Of a stretch of DNA of 64,000 bases, positions 17,887 to 26,865 are shown in pieces. The translations under genes were made by a program, and so were the position numbers. Below the pieces are notes generated by a model. It had not been told where the DNA came from. It ran no database searches and worked only from the letters and a program-made list of their open reading frames with translations. Every line of letters starts with the position of its first letter. Position 1 is the first letter of the stretch. The DNA is from Flavobacterium sp. (GTDB lineage: Bacteria > Bacteroidota > Bacteroidia > Flavobacteriales > Flavobacteriaceae), in the NCBI RefSeq assembly GCF_028689845.1, contig NZ_JAQVCH010000008.1, positions 1 through 64,000 on the forward strand. Direction: 5' to 3'.

Positions 17887-20800
17887 GATTCGTTGGTTTT
17901 TCATCTGCTTTTGTTTCTACTAAAGGTTGTGTTTCTTGCTTTTTACCCATTCTTTCAATCATAATATACAAGCCTGGCACCACTAATACGCCTAAGAAAG
18001 TAGCAATGACCATTCCGCTAAAAACGACCATCCCCATAACAATTCGGGCTTGTGAACCAGCTCCAGTTGCTGTTAATAAAGGTACAACGCCTAATATAAA
18101 AGCAAATGCGGTCATTAAAATGGGTCTGAATCGTAATTTAGCAGCATAAATCGCTGATTCATATAGAGGCTTACCTTTGTCATATTCTTCTTTAGCAAAT
18201 TCAACTATTAAAATGGCATTTTTAGCGACTAGTCCAATTAAAAGAACCAGTCCAATTTGTGCGAATACGTTATTTACATAAGCATCGCTTCCCAAACCAG
18301 CTAAAAATAATCCTAAAAAGGCTCCAAAAACCGCAAAAGGTGCTCCTAATAAAACACTAAAGGGTAATTTCCAACTTTCATATTGAGCGGCAAGAATTAA
18401 AAACACAAAAACTAACGCCATGATAAAAACAGAAGCTCCACCTGGTGAGTTTTTTTCTTGGTATGTAAGGTTGATATAATCTAAACTCATGTCTGCTGGT
18501 AATGTTTCTGAAGCCACTTCTTCTAATGCAGTTAAGGCTTGTTCGCTACTAAAACCATTGTTGGGCGAGCCTCCAATTTCTGCAGCTCTAAATAAGTTCA
18601 AGCGGTTTGTAAAGTCAGGCCCTGTAACTTTTGACGCAGTAACCAATGTGGAAATCGGTAACATTTCGCCCTTACTATTTTTCACATAAATTGAGCTTAG
18701 ATTTTCAGGCGTTAATCTATCGGTAGCTTCTCCTTGTACAAAAACTTTATATTGTCTTCCAAATCGATTGAAATCATTTACGTAATTTCCTCCTAAAAAA
18801 GCACCAAGCGTTTCTGTAATTGAAGAAACTGGGATGCCTAATTTCATGGCTTTATCATTATCAATATCTAATTTAATTTGAGGACTTCCCGCATTAAAAG
18901 TGGTATAGATTGATTTAATTTCAGGTCGTTTTTTAGCTTCAGCAATAAATGCTTGTGTTTGTTGAGCTAAATATTGTGGTGTATTTCCACCTCTATCCTG
19001 AAGCATCAAACTAAATCCAGCAGAAGCTCCTAAGCCTTGAATAGCGGGCGGGCCAAATGCAAAAGCGGTAGCATTACTAATTTCAGTTGACAACCTAAAA
19101 TTGATTCGGTCAATCACTTGTTTGGCAGTTTCCGCTCGTTCCTCCCAAGGTTTTAAGGAAACAAACACAAACGCATTGCTTGATTGATAGGAACCCGTTA
19201 ACATGCTAAATCCATTAATCGTTGTATAGGATAAAACCGATTCCTCTTCGCTTAGAAATTGATCTACTTTTCTTGAAATTTCATCCGTTCTTTGCAACGA
19301 AGAAGCAGGTGGCAGTTGAATGTTTACTAAAGCATAGCCTTGGTCTTCTTCGGGTATAAATCCGGTTGGAATTTTAATTCCCAACAATGCTACAATTCCC
19401 AAAACGACAACTAAAAGAATAACAATTCGGAATGCTTTTTTAGCAAAATAATTTACACCATTTATGTATCTTCCTGTAACTTTTTCAAAAAACCGATTAA
19501 ATCCAGTAAAGAATCTTGGCAGTAATCCCTTTTGTTCACTCATTGGTTTGGTGGGTTTTAGCAACATAGCACAGAGGGCGGGACTCAAAGTCAAAGCACT
19601 AAAGGCCGAAAAGGCTACAGAAACGGCAATGGTAATAGCAAACTGTTGATAAAAACGCCCTGTAATTCCTGGTGTCATCGCCACAGGTACAAAAACAGCA
19701 ATTAAAATTAAGGCAATTGCAATTACGGGACCCGTTACTTCTTTCATCGCTTGAACAGTCGCCTCTCGAGGTGATTTACCTTTTTCAATATGGTGAATAA
19801 CCGCTTCTACCACAACGATAGCATCGTCAACCACAATCCCAATTGCTAAAACTAAACCTAAGAGCGACAAGGTGTTTATAGAAAAGCCCAATAATGGAAA
19901 AACGGCTAATGTTCCAATAAGTGAAACCGGTACTGTAATTAGCGGAATTAAAGTTGCTCGCCAATTTTGTAGAAAAATAAACACCACTAAAATCACTAAA
20001 AATATCGCTTCAAAAAGTGTATGAATAATATCTTCAACACCAGCAGTAATTGCCAAAGTAGTATCTAAAGAAACTTGATATTCTAAATCGGTTGGAAATT
20101 TTTTAGCCATTTCCTCCATTGCTTTTTTTGCTGCTTCTGCTACTTCCAAAGCATTACTCCCAGGCATTTGATATACTCCAATTCCGGCACTTGGCGAACC
20201 ATTTCTTCTTGAACTTGAACTATAATTTTCTGTGCCTAATTCAATTCGAGCGATATCGCTTAGTACTACTTGTGAACCATCTTCTTTACTTCGAACAACA
20301 ATTTTTCCGAATTCAGCCTCATTCACTAATCGTTCTTGAAGCGTAACACTATACGTAAACTCCGTTCCTGTTGGGGCTGGCTCTGCACCAAATTTTCCAC
20401 CAGGACTAATCATATTTTGATTGTTCACTGCGTTTTTAACATCAGAAACTGTAATTCCCAATTTGCTCATCACATCCGCTTTAAGCCAAATACGCATGGA
20501 GTAATCGCTTCCACCAAACAAGGATACTTCGCCGACGCCTTTTATACGAGAAAGCTGATCGACAATATTGATGTTGGCATAATTATTTAAAAACTTCGCA
20601 TCATAATTGGGGTTTTTTGATGTCACTGTAAATAACATCAAGGGAAACGAGAGTGATTTTTTTACCACAACGCCTTGTTGTTTCACACTTGATGGCATGA
20701 ACGGCAACGATTGAGCCTGACGATTTTGTGTAAGCATGTTGGCATTATCTAAATCAGTCCCAACATCAAATGTGACTTCTATAACTAAAGTCCCGTCTGA

Positions 20801-21049
20801 AGTATTGGTTGATTTCATATACAACATGTTCTCCACCCCATTCACTTTTTGTTCAATTGGTGTGGCGACAGCTTGCTCTACATTTAATGCATTTGCTCCT
20901 GTGAAACTAGTAATGATTTTTACAACTGGCGGATTGATATCGGGATATTGTGAGATAGGTGTTTTTTGCAGGGCTAATAATCCTAACAACACAATAATGA
21001 TACTAATGACTATTGCCACAATCGGCCTACGAACAAAAAAATCTCCCAT
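17879..21049 (-). CDS. acrB: RND multidrug efflux pump, AcrB/MexB-like (HAE1 family)
   Basis: The 1056-residue protein has the full RND plan: TM1 at the N-terminus (PIVAIVISIIIVLLGLLAL), two large periplasmic loops and twelve membrane helices. The proton-relay aspartates sit in TM4 (IGIVVDDAIVVVEAV). Length and motifs fit hydrophobic and amphiphilic compound exporters. It lies between the adaptor and outer membrane factor genes, 24 nt behind the former and overlapping the latter by 8 nt. No local repressor gene is present; regulation cannot be assigned. Confidence 0.96.
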   Translation of the reverse strand: MGDFFVRRPIVAIVISIIIVLLGLLALQKTPISQYPDINPPVVKIITSFTGANALNVEQAVATPIEQKVNGVENMLYMKSTNTSDGTLVIEVTFDVGTDLDNANMLTQNRQAQSLPFMPSSVKQQGVVVKKSLSFPLMLFTVTSKNPNYDAKFLNNYANINIVDQLSRIKGVGEVSLFGGSDYSMRIWLKADVMSKLGITVSDVKNAVNNQNMISPGGKFGAEPAPTGTEFTYSVTLQERLVNEAEFGKIVVRSKEDGSQVVLSDIARIELGTENYSSSSRRNGSPSAGIGVYQMPGSNALEVAEAAKKAMEEMAKKFPTDLEYQVSLDTTLAITAGVEDIIHTLFEAIFLVILVVFIFLQNWRATLIPLITVPVSLIGTLAVFPLLGFSINTLSLLGLVLAIGIVVDDAIVVVEAVIHHIEKGKSPREATVQAMKEVTGPVIAIALILIAVFVPVAMTPGITGRFYQQFAITIAVSVAFSAFSALTLSPALCAMLLKPTKPMSEQKGLLPRFFTGFNRFFEKVTGRYINGVNYFAKKAFRIVILLVVVLGIVALLGIKIPTGFIPEEDQGYALVNIQLPPASSLQRTDEISRKVDQFLSEEESVLSYTTINGFSMLTGSYQSSNAFVFVSLKPWEERAETAKQVIDRINFRLSTEISNATAFAFGPPAIQGLGASAGFSLMLQDRGGNTPQYLAQQTQAFIAEAKKRPEIKSIYTTFNAGSPQIKLDIDNDKAMKLGIPVSSITETLGAFLGGNYVNDFNRFGRQYKVFVQGEATDRLTPENLSSIYVKNSKGEMLPISTLVTASKVTGPDFTNRLNLFRAAEIGGSPNNGFSSEQALTALEEVASETLPADMSLDYINLTYQEKNSPGGASVFIMALVFVFLILAAQYESWKLPFSVLLGAPFAVFGAFLGLFLAGLGSDAYVNNVFAQIGLVLLIGLVAKNAILIVEFAKEEYDKGKPLYESAIYAAKLRFRPILMTAFAFILGVVPLLTATGAGSQARIVMGMVVFSGMVIATFLGVLVVPGLYIMIERMGKKQETQPLVETKADEKPTNHE

Positions 21050-21073
21050 GATAACAGTTTTGTATTACTTCAA

Positions 21074-22231
21074 TTATTGGTTAGCGGTTACTTCTTGTCC
21101 TGGTTCCCATTTTATAATTTTTGGCGTAATTAAACTACCATTTTTCATTGAAGAATTTCCTCCAAATGCAATTCGATATCCATTTTTCAAACCTTCTTCT
21201 ATGACATATCCATTTTTATAAGAGGCACTAGGTTTAATAATTTGCATTTGAACTGTATTGTTTTTATCAACAACATAAACTTGAAAAATACCTTGCATTT
21301 CTATCACTGCTCGTTGTGGAATAATTATAGCGTTTTTACGAATATCGGTTACCAATCCAACTTTCACAAACTGTCCTGGTCTAAGTAATTTATCGGGGTT
21401 TGGAAAAGCAGTTTCAAAGGTCATTGCCCCTGTAGAAGGATCAATTTGTCTGTCTGAAAAACTCATTTTTCCCTTTTGTGGATACATAGATCCGTCCGAC
21501 AGTTTCAACGACACTTCTTGACCAGCCGATTTTAAATCGGAATTATCTTTACTATATTCTCGATAAAGCCGCAGAAACTCTTGTTCGCTTAAAGTGAATC
21601 GAACACGAACGTCGCCTAAGTCTGAAATCGTATTTAAAATAGTCATTCCTCCTGGCTTGATATAATCACCTACTCGAACATTAGAAATTCCAATTAAGCC
21701 AGAAATGGGAGCCAAAATCCGACAATAACCCAATTCAATACGAGCATTTTCAAGTACTGCATTGGATGCATTCATTCGGGCAATAGAAGCATTATAGGTT
21801 TCTTTTGCTGCAATAAGTTCACGTTGACTCAAGGCATTCATTTTGGCCAAAGGCTCAATCATATCAAAGTCTGATTTTGCTTTTGCTAATCGGGCTTGAG
21901 CCTCTGCTACATTTCCTGCTGCTTGATTTACCTTATTACTATAAGGAAGAGCGTCGATTGTGTAAAGTAAATCTCCTTTTTGGACATAGCCACCTTCCTT
22001 AAAATTCACGCTTTCAATTACGCCATCGACTCGAGGATTAATTTGAATATCCGATTGTCCAAAAGTTTGTCCGCTGAATTCCGACTCTAATCGTACATCT
22101 TGCTGAACTATATCTAAAACAAGAACCTCAAGCGGGTTCATTTCTGGTACTGCTTCTTTTTTACATGAACTTAAAATTGCCAGAAAAAATAAATTAGCAA
22201 GCAATATTTTAGGAATATACGACATTTTCAT
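21074..22231 (-). CDS. acrA: RND efflux periplasmic adaptor (membrane fusion protein, AcrA-like) lipoprotein
   Basis: This 385-residue lipoprotein (lipobox LAILSSC, Cys about 23) has the adaptor layout. It begins with a barrel-sandwich half (INPRVDGVIESVNFKEGGYV). An alpha-helical hairpin follows (QAAGNVAEAQARLAKAKSDF). The second lipoyl half comes next (ILAPISGLIGISNVRVGDYI), then a beta-barrel and a membrane-proximal domain. It bridges the inner membrane pump and outer membrane channel. It is first in the three-gene operon. An imperfect -7 element (TATATTTA, 22258-22251) precedes it. An ATG two codons downstream is an equally good start. Confidence 0.94.
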   Translation of the reverse strand: MKMSYIPKILLANLFFLAILSSCKKEAVPEMNPLEVLVLDIVQQDVRLESEFSGQTFGQSDIQINPRVDGVIESVNFKEGGYVQKGDLLYTIDALPYSNKVNQAAGNVAEAQARLAKAKSDFDMIEPLAKMNALSQRELIAAKETYNASIARMNASNAVLENARIELGYCRILAPISGLIGISNVRVGDYIKPGGMTILNTISDLGDVRVRFTLSEQEFLRLYREYSKDNSDLKSAGQEVSLKLSDGSMYPQKGKMSFSDRQIDPSTGAMTFETAFPNPDKLLRPGQFVKVGLVTDIRKNAIIIPQRAVIEMQGIFQVYVVDKNNTVQMQIIKPSASYKNGYVIEEGLKNGYRIAFGGNSSMKNGSLITPKIIKWEPGQEVTANQ

Positions 22232-22497
22232 TTTGAATTTTTTTCGGTCGTAAATATATTGATTTGTTAAGAATTTCCCAAAACTAACGTATTGTTTCTG
22301 ATATACTTTTTATAAATTTTATTCTATTTTTCGTTGGGTTTAATTAAATATTTTGGTTTTTAATATTAATAAATTGGTTTGTCAACTATAAATTTTTTGA
22401 TAAATTAAACTAAAGTTAGGTATTGTATTTACGAAAAATGTATAAAACTCTAAAACAATTTCAACCTTCATTAGTTGTTTAATGTATTCAATGTTTT

Positions 22498-22674
22498 TTG
22501 AATTTCAGCACTTCAATCAACCTATATTACTTTGTGTACGGTTGGCTTTGTGCTATTTCTCCGATAATTTATGCCTCCCAATCGACCAGTATACTTGAAG
22601 CGATTATTGGCGTTTTATTTCCAACTGTTTTATTGGGTTATTTAATTGCAGATGCGACTTCAAGAAAAGAGTAA
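22498..22674 (+). CDS. Possible small membrane protein or gene remnant, 58 codons
   Basis: From TTG 22498 to TAA 22672-22674 the frame encodes two clear hydrophobic segments, LYYFVYGWLCAISPIIYA and ILEAIIGVLFPTVLLGYLIA, and ends in a charged tail (DATSRKE). There is no ATG and the frame closes 12 nt upstream of the TTG, so it may be the C-terminal stump of a lost membrane protein rather than a working gene. I do not recognise a family. The amino-acid pattern is more protein-like than the other two frames. Confidence 0.35.
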   Translation: MNFSTSINLYYFVYGWLCAISPIIYASQSTSILEAIIGVLFPTVLLGYLIADATSRKE

Positions 22675-22709
22675 GCAAAGTCAGCTTACCTAAATTACTC
22701 CTTTTTTTA

Positions 22710-22717
22710 TATCTTTG
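22710..22717 (+). promoter_or_regulatory. -7 element of the trhO-trhP-ferredoxin operon
   Basis: TATCTTTG matches TAnnTTTG and lies 59 nt before the trhO ATG. Confidence 0.6.
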
Positions 22718-22776
22718 CACCGAATTCTTCCATTTAGAACTCAACGATATATTTACTCACTCAAAATGTTTATAGC

Positions 22777-24135
22777 ATGCAACTGTACAACACAATGCGA
22801 GCAGAGGAAAGAGCCGAGCTTATTGACCAAGCTGGCAAACAACGATTGACGTTGTCTTTTTATGCCTACGCCAAAATTGAAGACCCAAAAAAATTTAGAG
22901 ACGATTTATTCTTAGCCTGGAATCCATTGGATGTCTTAGGCAGAATTTATGTTGCTCACGAAGGAATTAACGCTCAACTTTCGCTTCCGGCAGATTCGTT
23001 CTATGATTTTAAAGAAACACTTGAAATCTACCCTTTCATGCAAGGAATCCGACTCAATATTGCACGCGAGCAAGACGATCATTCCTTCTTAAAATTAACC
23101 ATAAAAGTTAGACATAAAATTGTTGCAGACGGATTAGACGATTCCTCTTTTGATGTAACAAACAAAGGAATTCATCTAAGAGCAAGGGAATTTAACACGC
23201 TTTTAGACGATCCAAATACGATTGTTGTTGACTTTAGAAATCACTACGAAAGCGAAATCGGTCATTTCAAAGGAGCCATTACGCCCGACGTGGACACTTT
23301 TAGAGAGTCACTTCCACTGATTGAAGAACAATTAAAAAACTTTAAGGAAGATAAAAACTTGTTGATGTATTGTACGGGCGGAATTCGATGCGAAAAAGCC
23401 AGTGCATTTTTTAAACACAAAGGGTTTAAAAACGTCTATCAACTAGAAGGCGGAATCATCGAATATGCCAAGCAAATTGAACAAGAAGGTTTAGAAAGTA
23501 AATTCATCGGGAAAAACTTTGTGTTCGACCACCGTTTAGGCGAACGTATCACTCAAGATATCGTTTCTCAATGCCATCAATGCGGAAAACCTTGTGATAA
23601 TCATACAAATTGTGTGAACGATGGTTGTCATTTGTTGTTTATTCAATGTGACGAATGCCAAGAAAAAATGGAGAATTGCTGCTCATCAGCATGTCAGGAA
23701 ATAACACATTTGCCTTTAGCAGAACAAGTTAAATTACGTCAAGGCATCCAAAAAGGAAATATGATTTTCAAAAAAGGGAAATCTGCTGCTTTAAAATATA
23801 AACATTCTGGCGAATTAAGCGATTTATCGTTGGCTATTGCAGAAAAACCAAAGCCCATTCGCGAACGTATCAAACAGAAAAAAGTATTGGTTGGAAAAGC
23901 CCAACATTATTACACTAAAGCTCAAGTGGGATTGTTCTTAATAGAAAACCAACAAGTAACTATTGGGGATAAAATTCTTATTTCTGGTCCAACAACAGGA
24001 AACCAAGAACTTATTTTAGATAAAATAGTGGTGAATGGAACGGAAAATACCGTGGCTAAACCGGGTGATAAATTGACTTTCTCTGTTCCTTTTCGGATAA
24101 GGTTATCAGATAAATTATTTAAAATACTTTCGTAG
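22777..24135 (+). CDS. trhO: TrhO, oxygen-dependent tRNA uridine-34 hydroxylase, with added U32-type C-terminal domain
   Basis: Residues 1-130 are an acylphosphatase-like N-domain, and 150-250 a rhodanese domain with Cys199 in MYCTGGIRC. Residues 265-310 form a Cys/His-rich zinc-like region (CHQCGKPCDNH, CDECQEKMENCC). This is the TrhO (YceA) family, which makes 5-hydroxyuridine at the tRNA wobble base using O2. E. coli TrhO is about 350 residues; this one has 452. The extra residues (about 369-451) match the C-terminal domain of the TrhP encoded next door (VGKAQHYYTKAQ, IGDKILISGPTTG, PFRIRLSDKL). It is first in a three-gene operon, with 2 nt to trhP. Confidence 0.93.
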   Translation: MQLYNTMRAEERAELIDQAGKQRLTLSFYAYAKIEDPKKFRDDLFLAWNPLDVLGRIYVAHEGINAQLSLPADSFYDFKETLEIYPFMQGIRLNIAREQDDHSFLKLTIKVRHKIVADGLDDSSFDVTNKGIHLRAREFNTLLDDPNTIVVDFRNHYESEIGHFKGAITPDVDTFRESLPLIEEQLKNFKEDKNLLMYCTGGIRCEKASAFFKHKGFKNVYQLEGGIIEYAKQIEQEGLESKFIGKNFVFDHRLGERITQDIVSQCHQCGKPCDNHTNCVNDGCHLLFIQCDECQEKMENCCSSACQEITHLPLAEQVKLRQGIQKGNMIFKKGKSAALKYKHSGELSDLSLAIAEKPKPIRERIKQKKVLVGKAQHYYTKAQVGLFLIENQQVTIGDKILISGPTTGNQELILDKIVVNGTENTVAKPGDKLTFSVPFRIRLSDKLFKILS

Positions 24136-24137
24136 TT

Positions 24138-25379
24138 ATGACCAGATCCGGAAAAATAGAGCTCATGGCTCCTGCAGGAAATTTTGAATCATTACAAGCT
24201 GCTTTAGACAATGGTGCCGATTCAATCTACTTTGGCGTGGAACAACTCAATATGCGGGCTCGAGCCACCATTAATTTTACAATGGATGATTTAACTGAAA
24301 TTGCCAAACGTTGTAGTGCCAAAAATGTTCGAACCTATCTTACCTTAAATACCATTATTTACGATCACGATATTTCAGTGGTAAAAACTCTTTTAAACAA
24401 AGCCAAAGAAGCCGGAATTACTGCGGTTATTGCTTCAGACCAAGCCGTAATTGCATCAGCAAGAGCAATTGGTGTGGAAGTTCATATATCAACACAATTG
24501 AATGTGACAAATGTAGAAACCGTAAAATTTTACAGCCTATTTGCAGATACGATTGTTTTATCTCGCGAATTAAGTTTGAGACAAGTCAAAAAAATAACGG
24601 AGCAAATTGAAAAAGAACAAATTAAAGGACCGAGTGGCAATTTAATTGAAATCGAAATTTTTGGCCACGGAGCCTTGTGCATGGCCGTTTCTGGAAAATG
24701 TTATTTGAGTTTGCATTCACACAATTCTTCTGCAAATCGTGGAGCATGTAAGCAAAACTGTCGGAAAAAGTATACCGTTATTGACCAAGAATCTGGTTTT
24801 GAAATCGAAATTGATAACGAATACATGATGTCGCCCAAAGATTTATGTACACTAGATTTTTTAGACCAAGTGATCGATTCAGGAATTAAAGTATTGAAAT
24901 TAGAAGGTCGTGGCCGTGCTCCTGAATATGTTGCAATGGTCACTAAAACCTATCGTGAGGCAATCGATGCCTACTATGAAGGCACTTTTACACCCGAAAA
25001 AATTACGGGTTGGATGGAAGATTTAAGTACGGTTTATAACCGCGGATTTTGGTCTGGTTATTATTTAGGTCAAAAATTAGGCGAATGGAGTGCCAATCCA
25101 GGCTCAAATGCAACACAGAAAAAAGTATATGTGGGCAAAGGCGTTCATTTTTTTCCAAAAGCTAGTATTGCCGAATTTAAGATTGAAGCTTACGACATAA
25201 AACTGGGAGACAAAATCATGATTACGGGTCCGAGTACAGGTGTTCAAGAGTTGGTTATTGAAGAAATGATGGTAAATGATTTAAAATTAGAAAAAGCGTC
25301 AAAAGGAGATAGTTGCACGTTAAAACTTCCGTTTAGAGTTAGAAATTCTGATAAATTATATAAAATTGTAGAGCAATAA
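24138..25379 (+). CDS. trhP: TrhP, U32 peptidase-like prephenate-dependent tRNA uridine-34 hydroxylase
   Basis: The 413-residue protein begins IELMAPAGNFESLQAALDNG, the hallmark of U32/YegQ proteins. It carries four conserved cysteines at 181, 188, 204 and 208, spaced as the iron-sulfur ligands of this family. EC-type relatives are not proteases but tRNA or ubiquinone hydroxylation factors; the YegQ branch makes 5-hydroxyuridine-34 by an O2-independent route that needs prephenate. The C-terminal beta-domain (about 330-413) is shared with TrhO. Its stop overlaps the ferredoxin start by one base (TAATG). Thus both alternative enzymes for the same modification are in one operon. Confidence 0.9.
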   Translation: MTRSGKIELMAPAGNFESLQAALDNGADSIYFGVEQLNMRARATINFTMDDLTEIAKRCSAKNVRTYLTLNTIIYDHDISVVKTLLNKAKEAGITAVIASDQAVIASARAIGVEVHISTQLNVTNVETVKFYSLFADTIVLSRELSLRQVKKITEQIEKEQIKGPSGNLIEIEIFGHGALCMAVSGKCYLSLHSHNSSANRGACKQNCRKKYTVIDQESGFEIEIDNEYMMSPKDLCTLDFLDQVIDSGIKVLKLEGRGRAPEYVAMVTKTYREAIDAYYEGTFTPEKITGWMEDLSTVYNRGFWSGYYLGQKLGEWSANPGSNATQKKVYVGKGVHFFPKASIAEFKIEAYDIKLGDKIMITGPSTGVQELVIEEMMVNDLKLEKASKGDSCTLKLPFRVRNSDKLYKIVEQ

Positions 25380-25609
25380 TGGTTATCATCACTTTGCAAA
25401 GAGACAAATGTATAGGTTGTAATTATTGTGTGGAAATGGCTCCAGCACAATTTCAAATGTCTAAAAAAGATGGCAAATCCGTTTTGTTGAAATCGGTAAA
25501 CACGAAGGGATTTTATACTTTAAAATCGCCAAATCATACGCTTGTAGAATCGTGTGAAGCGGCTCAAAAAGCTTGTCCAGTGCATATTATTTCGGTAAAA
25601 GAGACTTAA
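25379..25609 (+). CDS. Single-cluster [4Fe-4S] ferredoxin coupled to trhP
   Basis: This 76-residue protein has Cys11-x2-Cys14-x2-Cys17 and Cys66-Pro67, the ligand set for one [4Fe-4S] cluster, plus an extra Cys59. It lacks the second ligand set of dicluster ferredoxins. The ATG overlaps the trhP stop by one base, so translation is probably coupled. Electron delivery to the iron-sulfur cluster of TrhP is a reasonable inference from this arrangement; no direct evidence is in the sequence. No clear terminator follows. Confidence 0.88.
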   Translation: MVIITLQRDKCIGCNYCVEMAPAQFQMSKKDGKSVLLKSVNTKGFYTLKSPNHTLVESCEAAQKACPVHIISVKET

Positions 25610-25710
25610 AAACTGCTAATCAACTGAAAAAAACTCGGGATGAATTTTATACTATTAAGCAAAATTAATCAAACATTACCCACCGTTTCAGGCGTTAATA
25701 ATAATTAAAC

Positions 25711-26865
25711 TTACTCAAATTTCAACAAGCTATTCGTATCATTCTCCTTCTCTATTAAAAAATAAAGAAAAAAAGGAATACACAATATAAAATAAGAAAT
25801 ATCTGCTCTGCTTTTAAAAAAAGTTTCCACAAAACCATGTAGTGACATTTGATAGAAAAAATGCAATATAATTGTAAAAAAAAGTATCATACCACTAAAA
25901 AAATATACATCTTCTTTTACTTTACAAAACCAAAAAGTCCCAAATGAAAGTAGAATACAGAACAAACTAAATTCAGTAGGCATCAAATAACCAGATTGAA
26001 TAATAAACGGATTCATTAGCATAAAATCTGATAAATGATTCCAAATAAATGGCAGAAATGTTAATGCAAAAACAATTATGGCCACAATTCCAATATAAAT
26101 CGTTTCCAAAAATTTAACCCTAATATCTTTCAGAGCAAAGAGGAATGCTATAATATAAGGAATAACAAAAACATTTCGAGTAGAAAGAAGCAAGCCGATT
26201 ATTATTCCATTAAAAAACAGCTTCTTAGAGTGTTTCTTTTTAAATGATTCAAATAAATAAACAAGTGAAAATAAAACCAAACTACCGTTAAGAAAAATAT
26301 TACTTCGCGTCATAACTTCCCAAAGATAAAATGGAGAAATCAAAATTAACAGTAAAAAAATAAATCGGATATGAAATGTTTTTTCTGAATAAATCAAGAT
26401 AGTATAGAATACAAAAACTCCAAGTACAGAATACCATCCTAACTCACCTATACAATAAAATGGAAAGGCTAATATATAATAAAAAGGCATTGGTCCTGGA
26501 TGATTGCCCATAGTCGATTTAGCAAAATATACATATTCCCCTTTAAAAAAATTATCCCAAAATGAAGTAATAACACTCCAACGATCAACATTCAAACTTT
26601 CAACAGGGATTTTATAAAAAACAAAACCGCTTCCAATAACAAATAAAAAGAGCATCAAATTAATAAACCTTTTTTGAGATGCTACAGGGATGCTAATTTT
26701 CTTTCTAAATTTTAGAAAAACGTAAAATAAAGTAATGAGACAAGCGGAAATAAGAAGATAATTAGAAGTAACTCTACTTAGATATTTGACAAAAAAAATA
26801 AAATTTATAAATAAAAAGAAGCAAACACTCAATTTAACTTTTATTTTTTGGCTAACGTTTTCCAT
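25711..26865 (-). CDS. Polytopic membrane protein, probable GT-C type glycosyltransferase or surface-glycan enzyme
   Basis: The 384-residue protein is hydrophobic throughout, with about ten membrane segments. Between helices 3 and 4 it has a loop, FKGEYVYFAKSTMGNHPGPMP, whose acidic residue and following Gly/Pro-rich segment resemble the first periplasmic loop of GT-C enzymes. I do not recognise a specific family. It starts within the stop of the upstream GT2 gene (TGATG overlap), so the two are translationally coupled. Such pairs usually make a polyprenyl-phosphate sugar and then transfer it. That role is inference. Confidence 0.6.
   Translation of the reverse strand: MENVSQKIKVKLSVCFFLFINFIFFVKYLSRVTSNYLLISACLITLFYVFLKFRKKISIPVASQKRFINLMLFLFVIGSGFVFYKIPVESLNVDRWSVITSFWDNFFKGEYVYFAKSTMGNHPGPMPFYYILAFPFYCIGELGWYSVLGVFVFYTILIYSEKTFHIRFIFLLLILISPFYLWEVMTRSNIFLNGSLVLFSLVYLFESFKKKHSKKLFFNGIIIGLLLSTRNVFVIPYIIAFLFALKDIRVKFLETIYIGIVAIIVFALTFLPFIWNHLSDFMLMNPFIIQSGYLMPTEFSLFCILLSFGTFWFCKVKEDVYFFSGMILFFTIILHFFYQMSLHGFVETFFKSRADISYFILCIPFFLYFLIEKENDTNSLLKFE

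Larger units (their letters stand above)
22232..22776. other. Intergenic region between efflux operon and trhO
   Basis: This 545-bp gap between divergent operons is AT-rich. It holds a possible 58-codon membrane-protein frame at 22498-22674, a small stem-loop (GTAAGC/GCTTAC, 22671-22689) at that frame's stop codon, and the trhO promoter. The left half contains nothing else I can support. Confidence 0.5.

Noticed and set aside
20336..20590. Plus-strand frames opposite the RND pump and other large genes
   Set aside because: They lack start context and recognizable motifs, and lie wholly inside strongly supported genes on the other strand.
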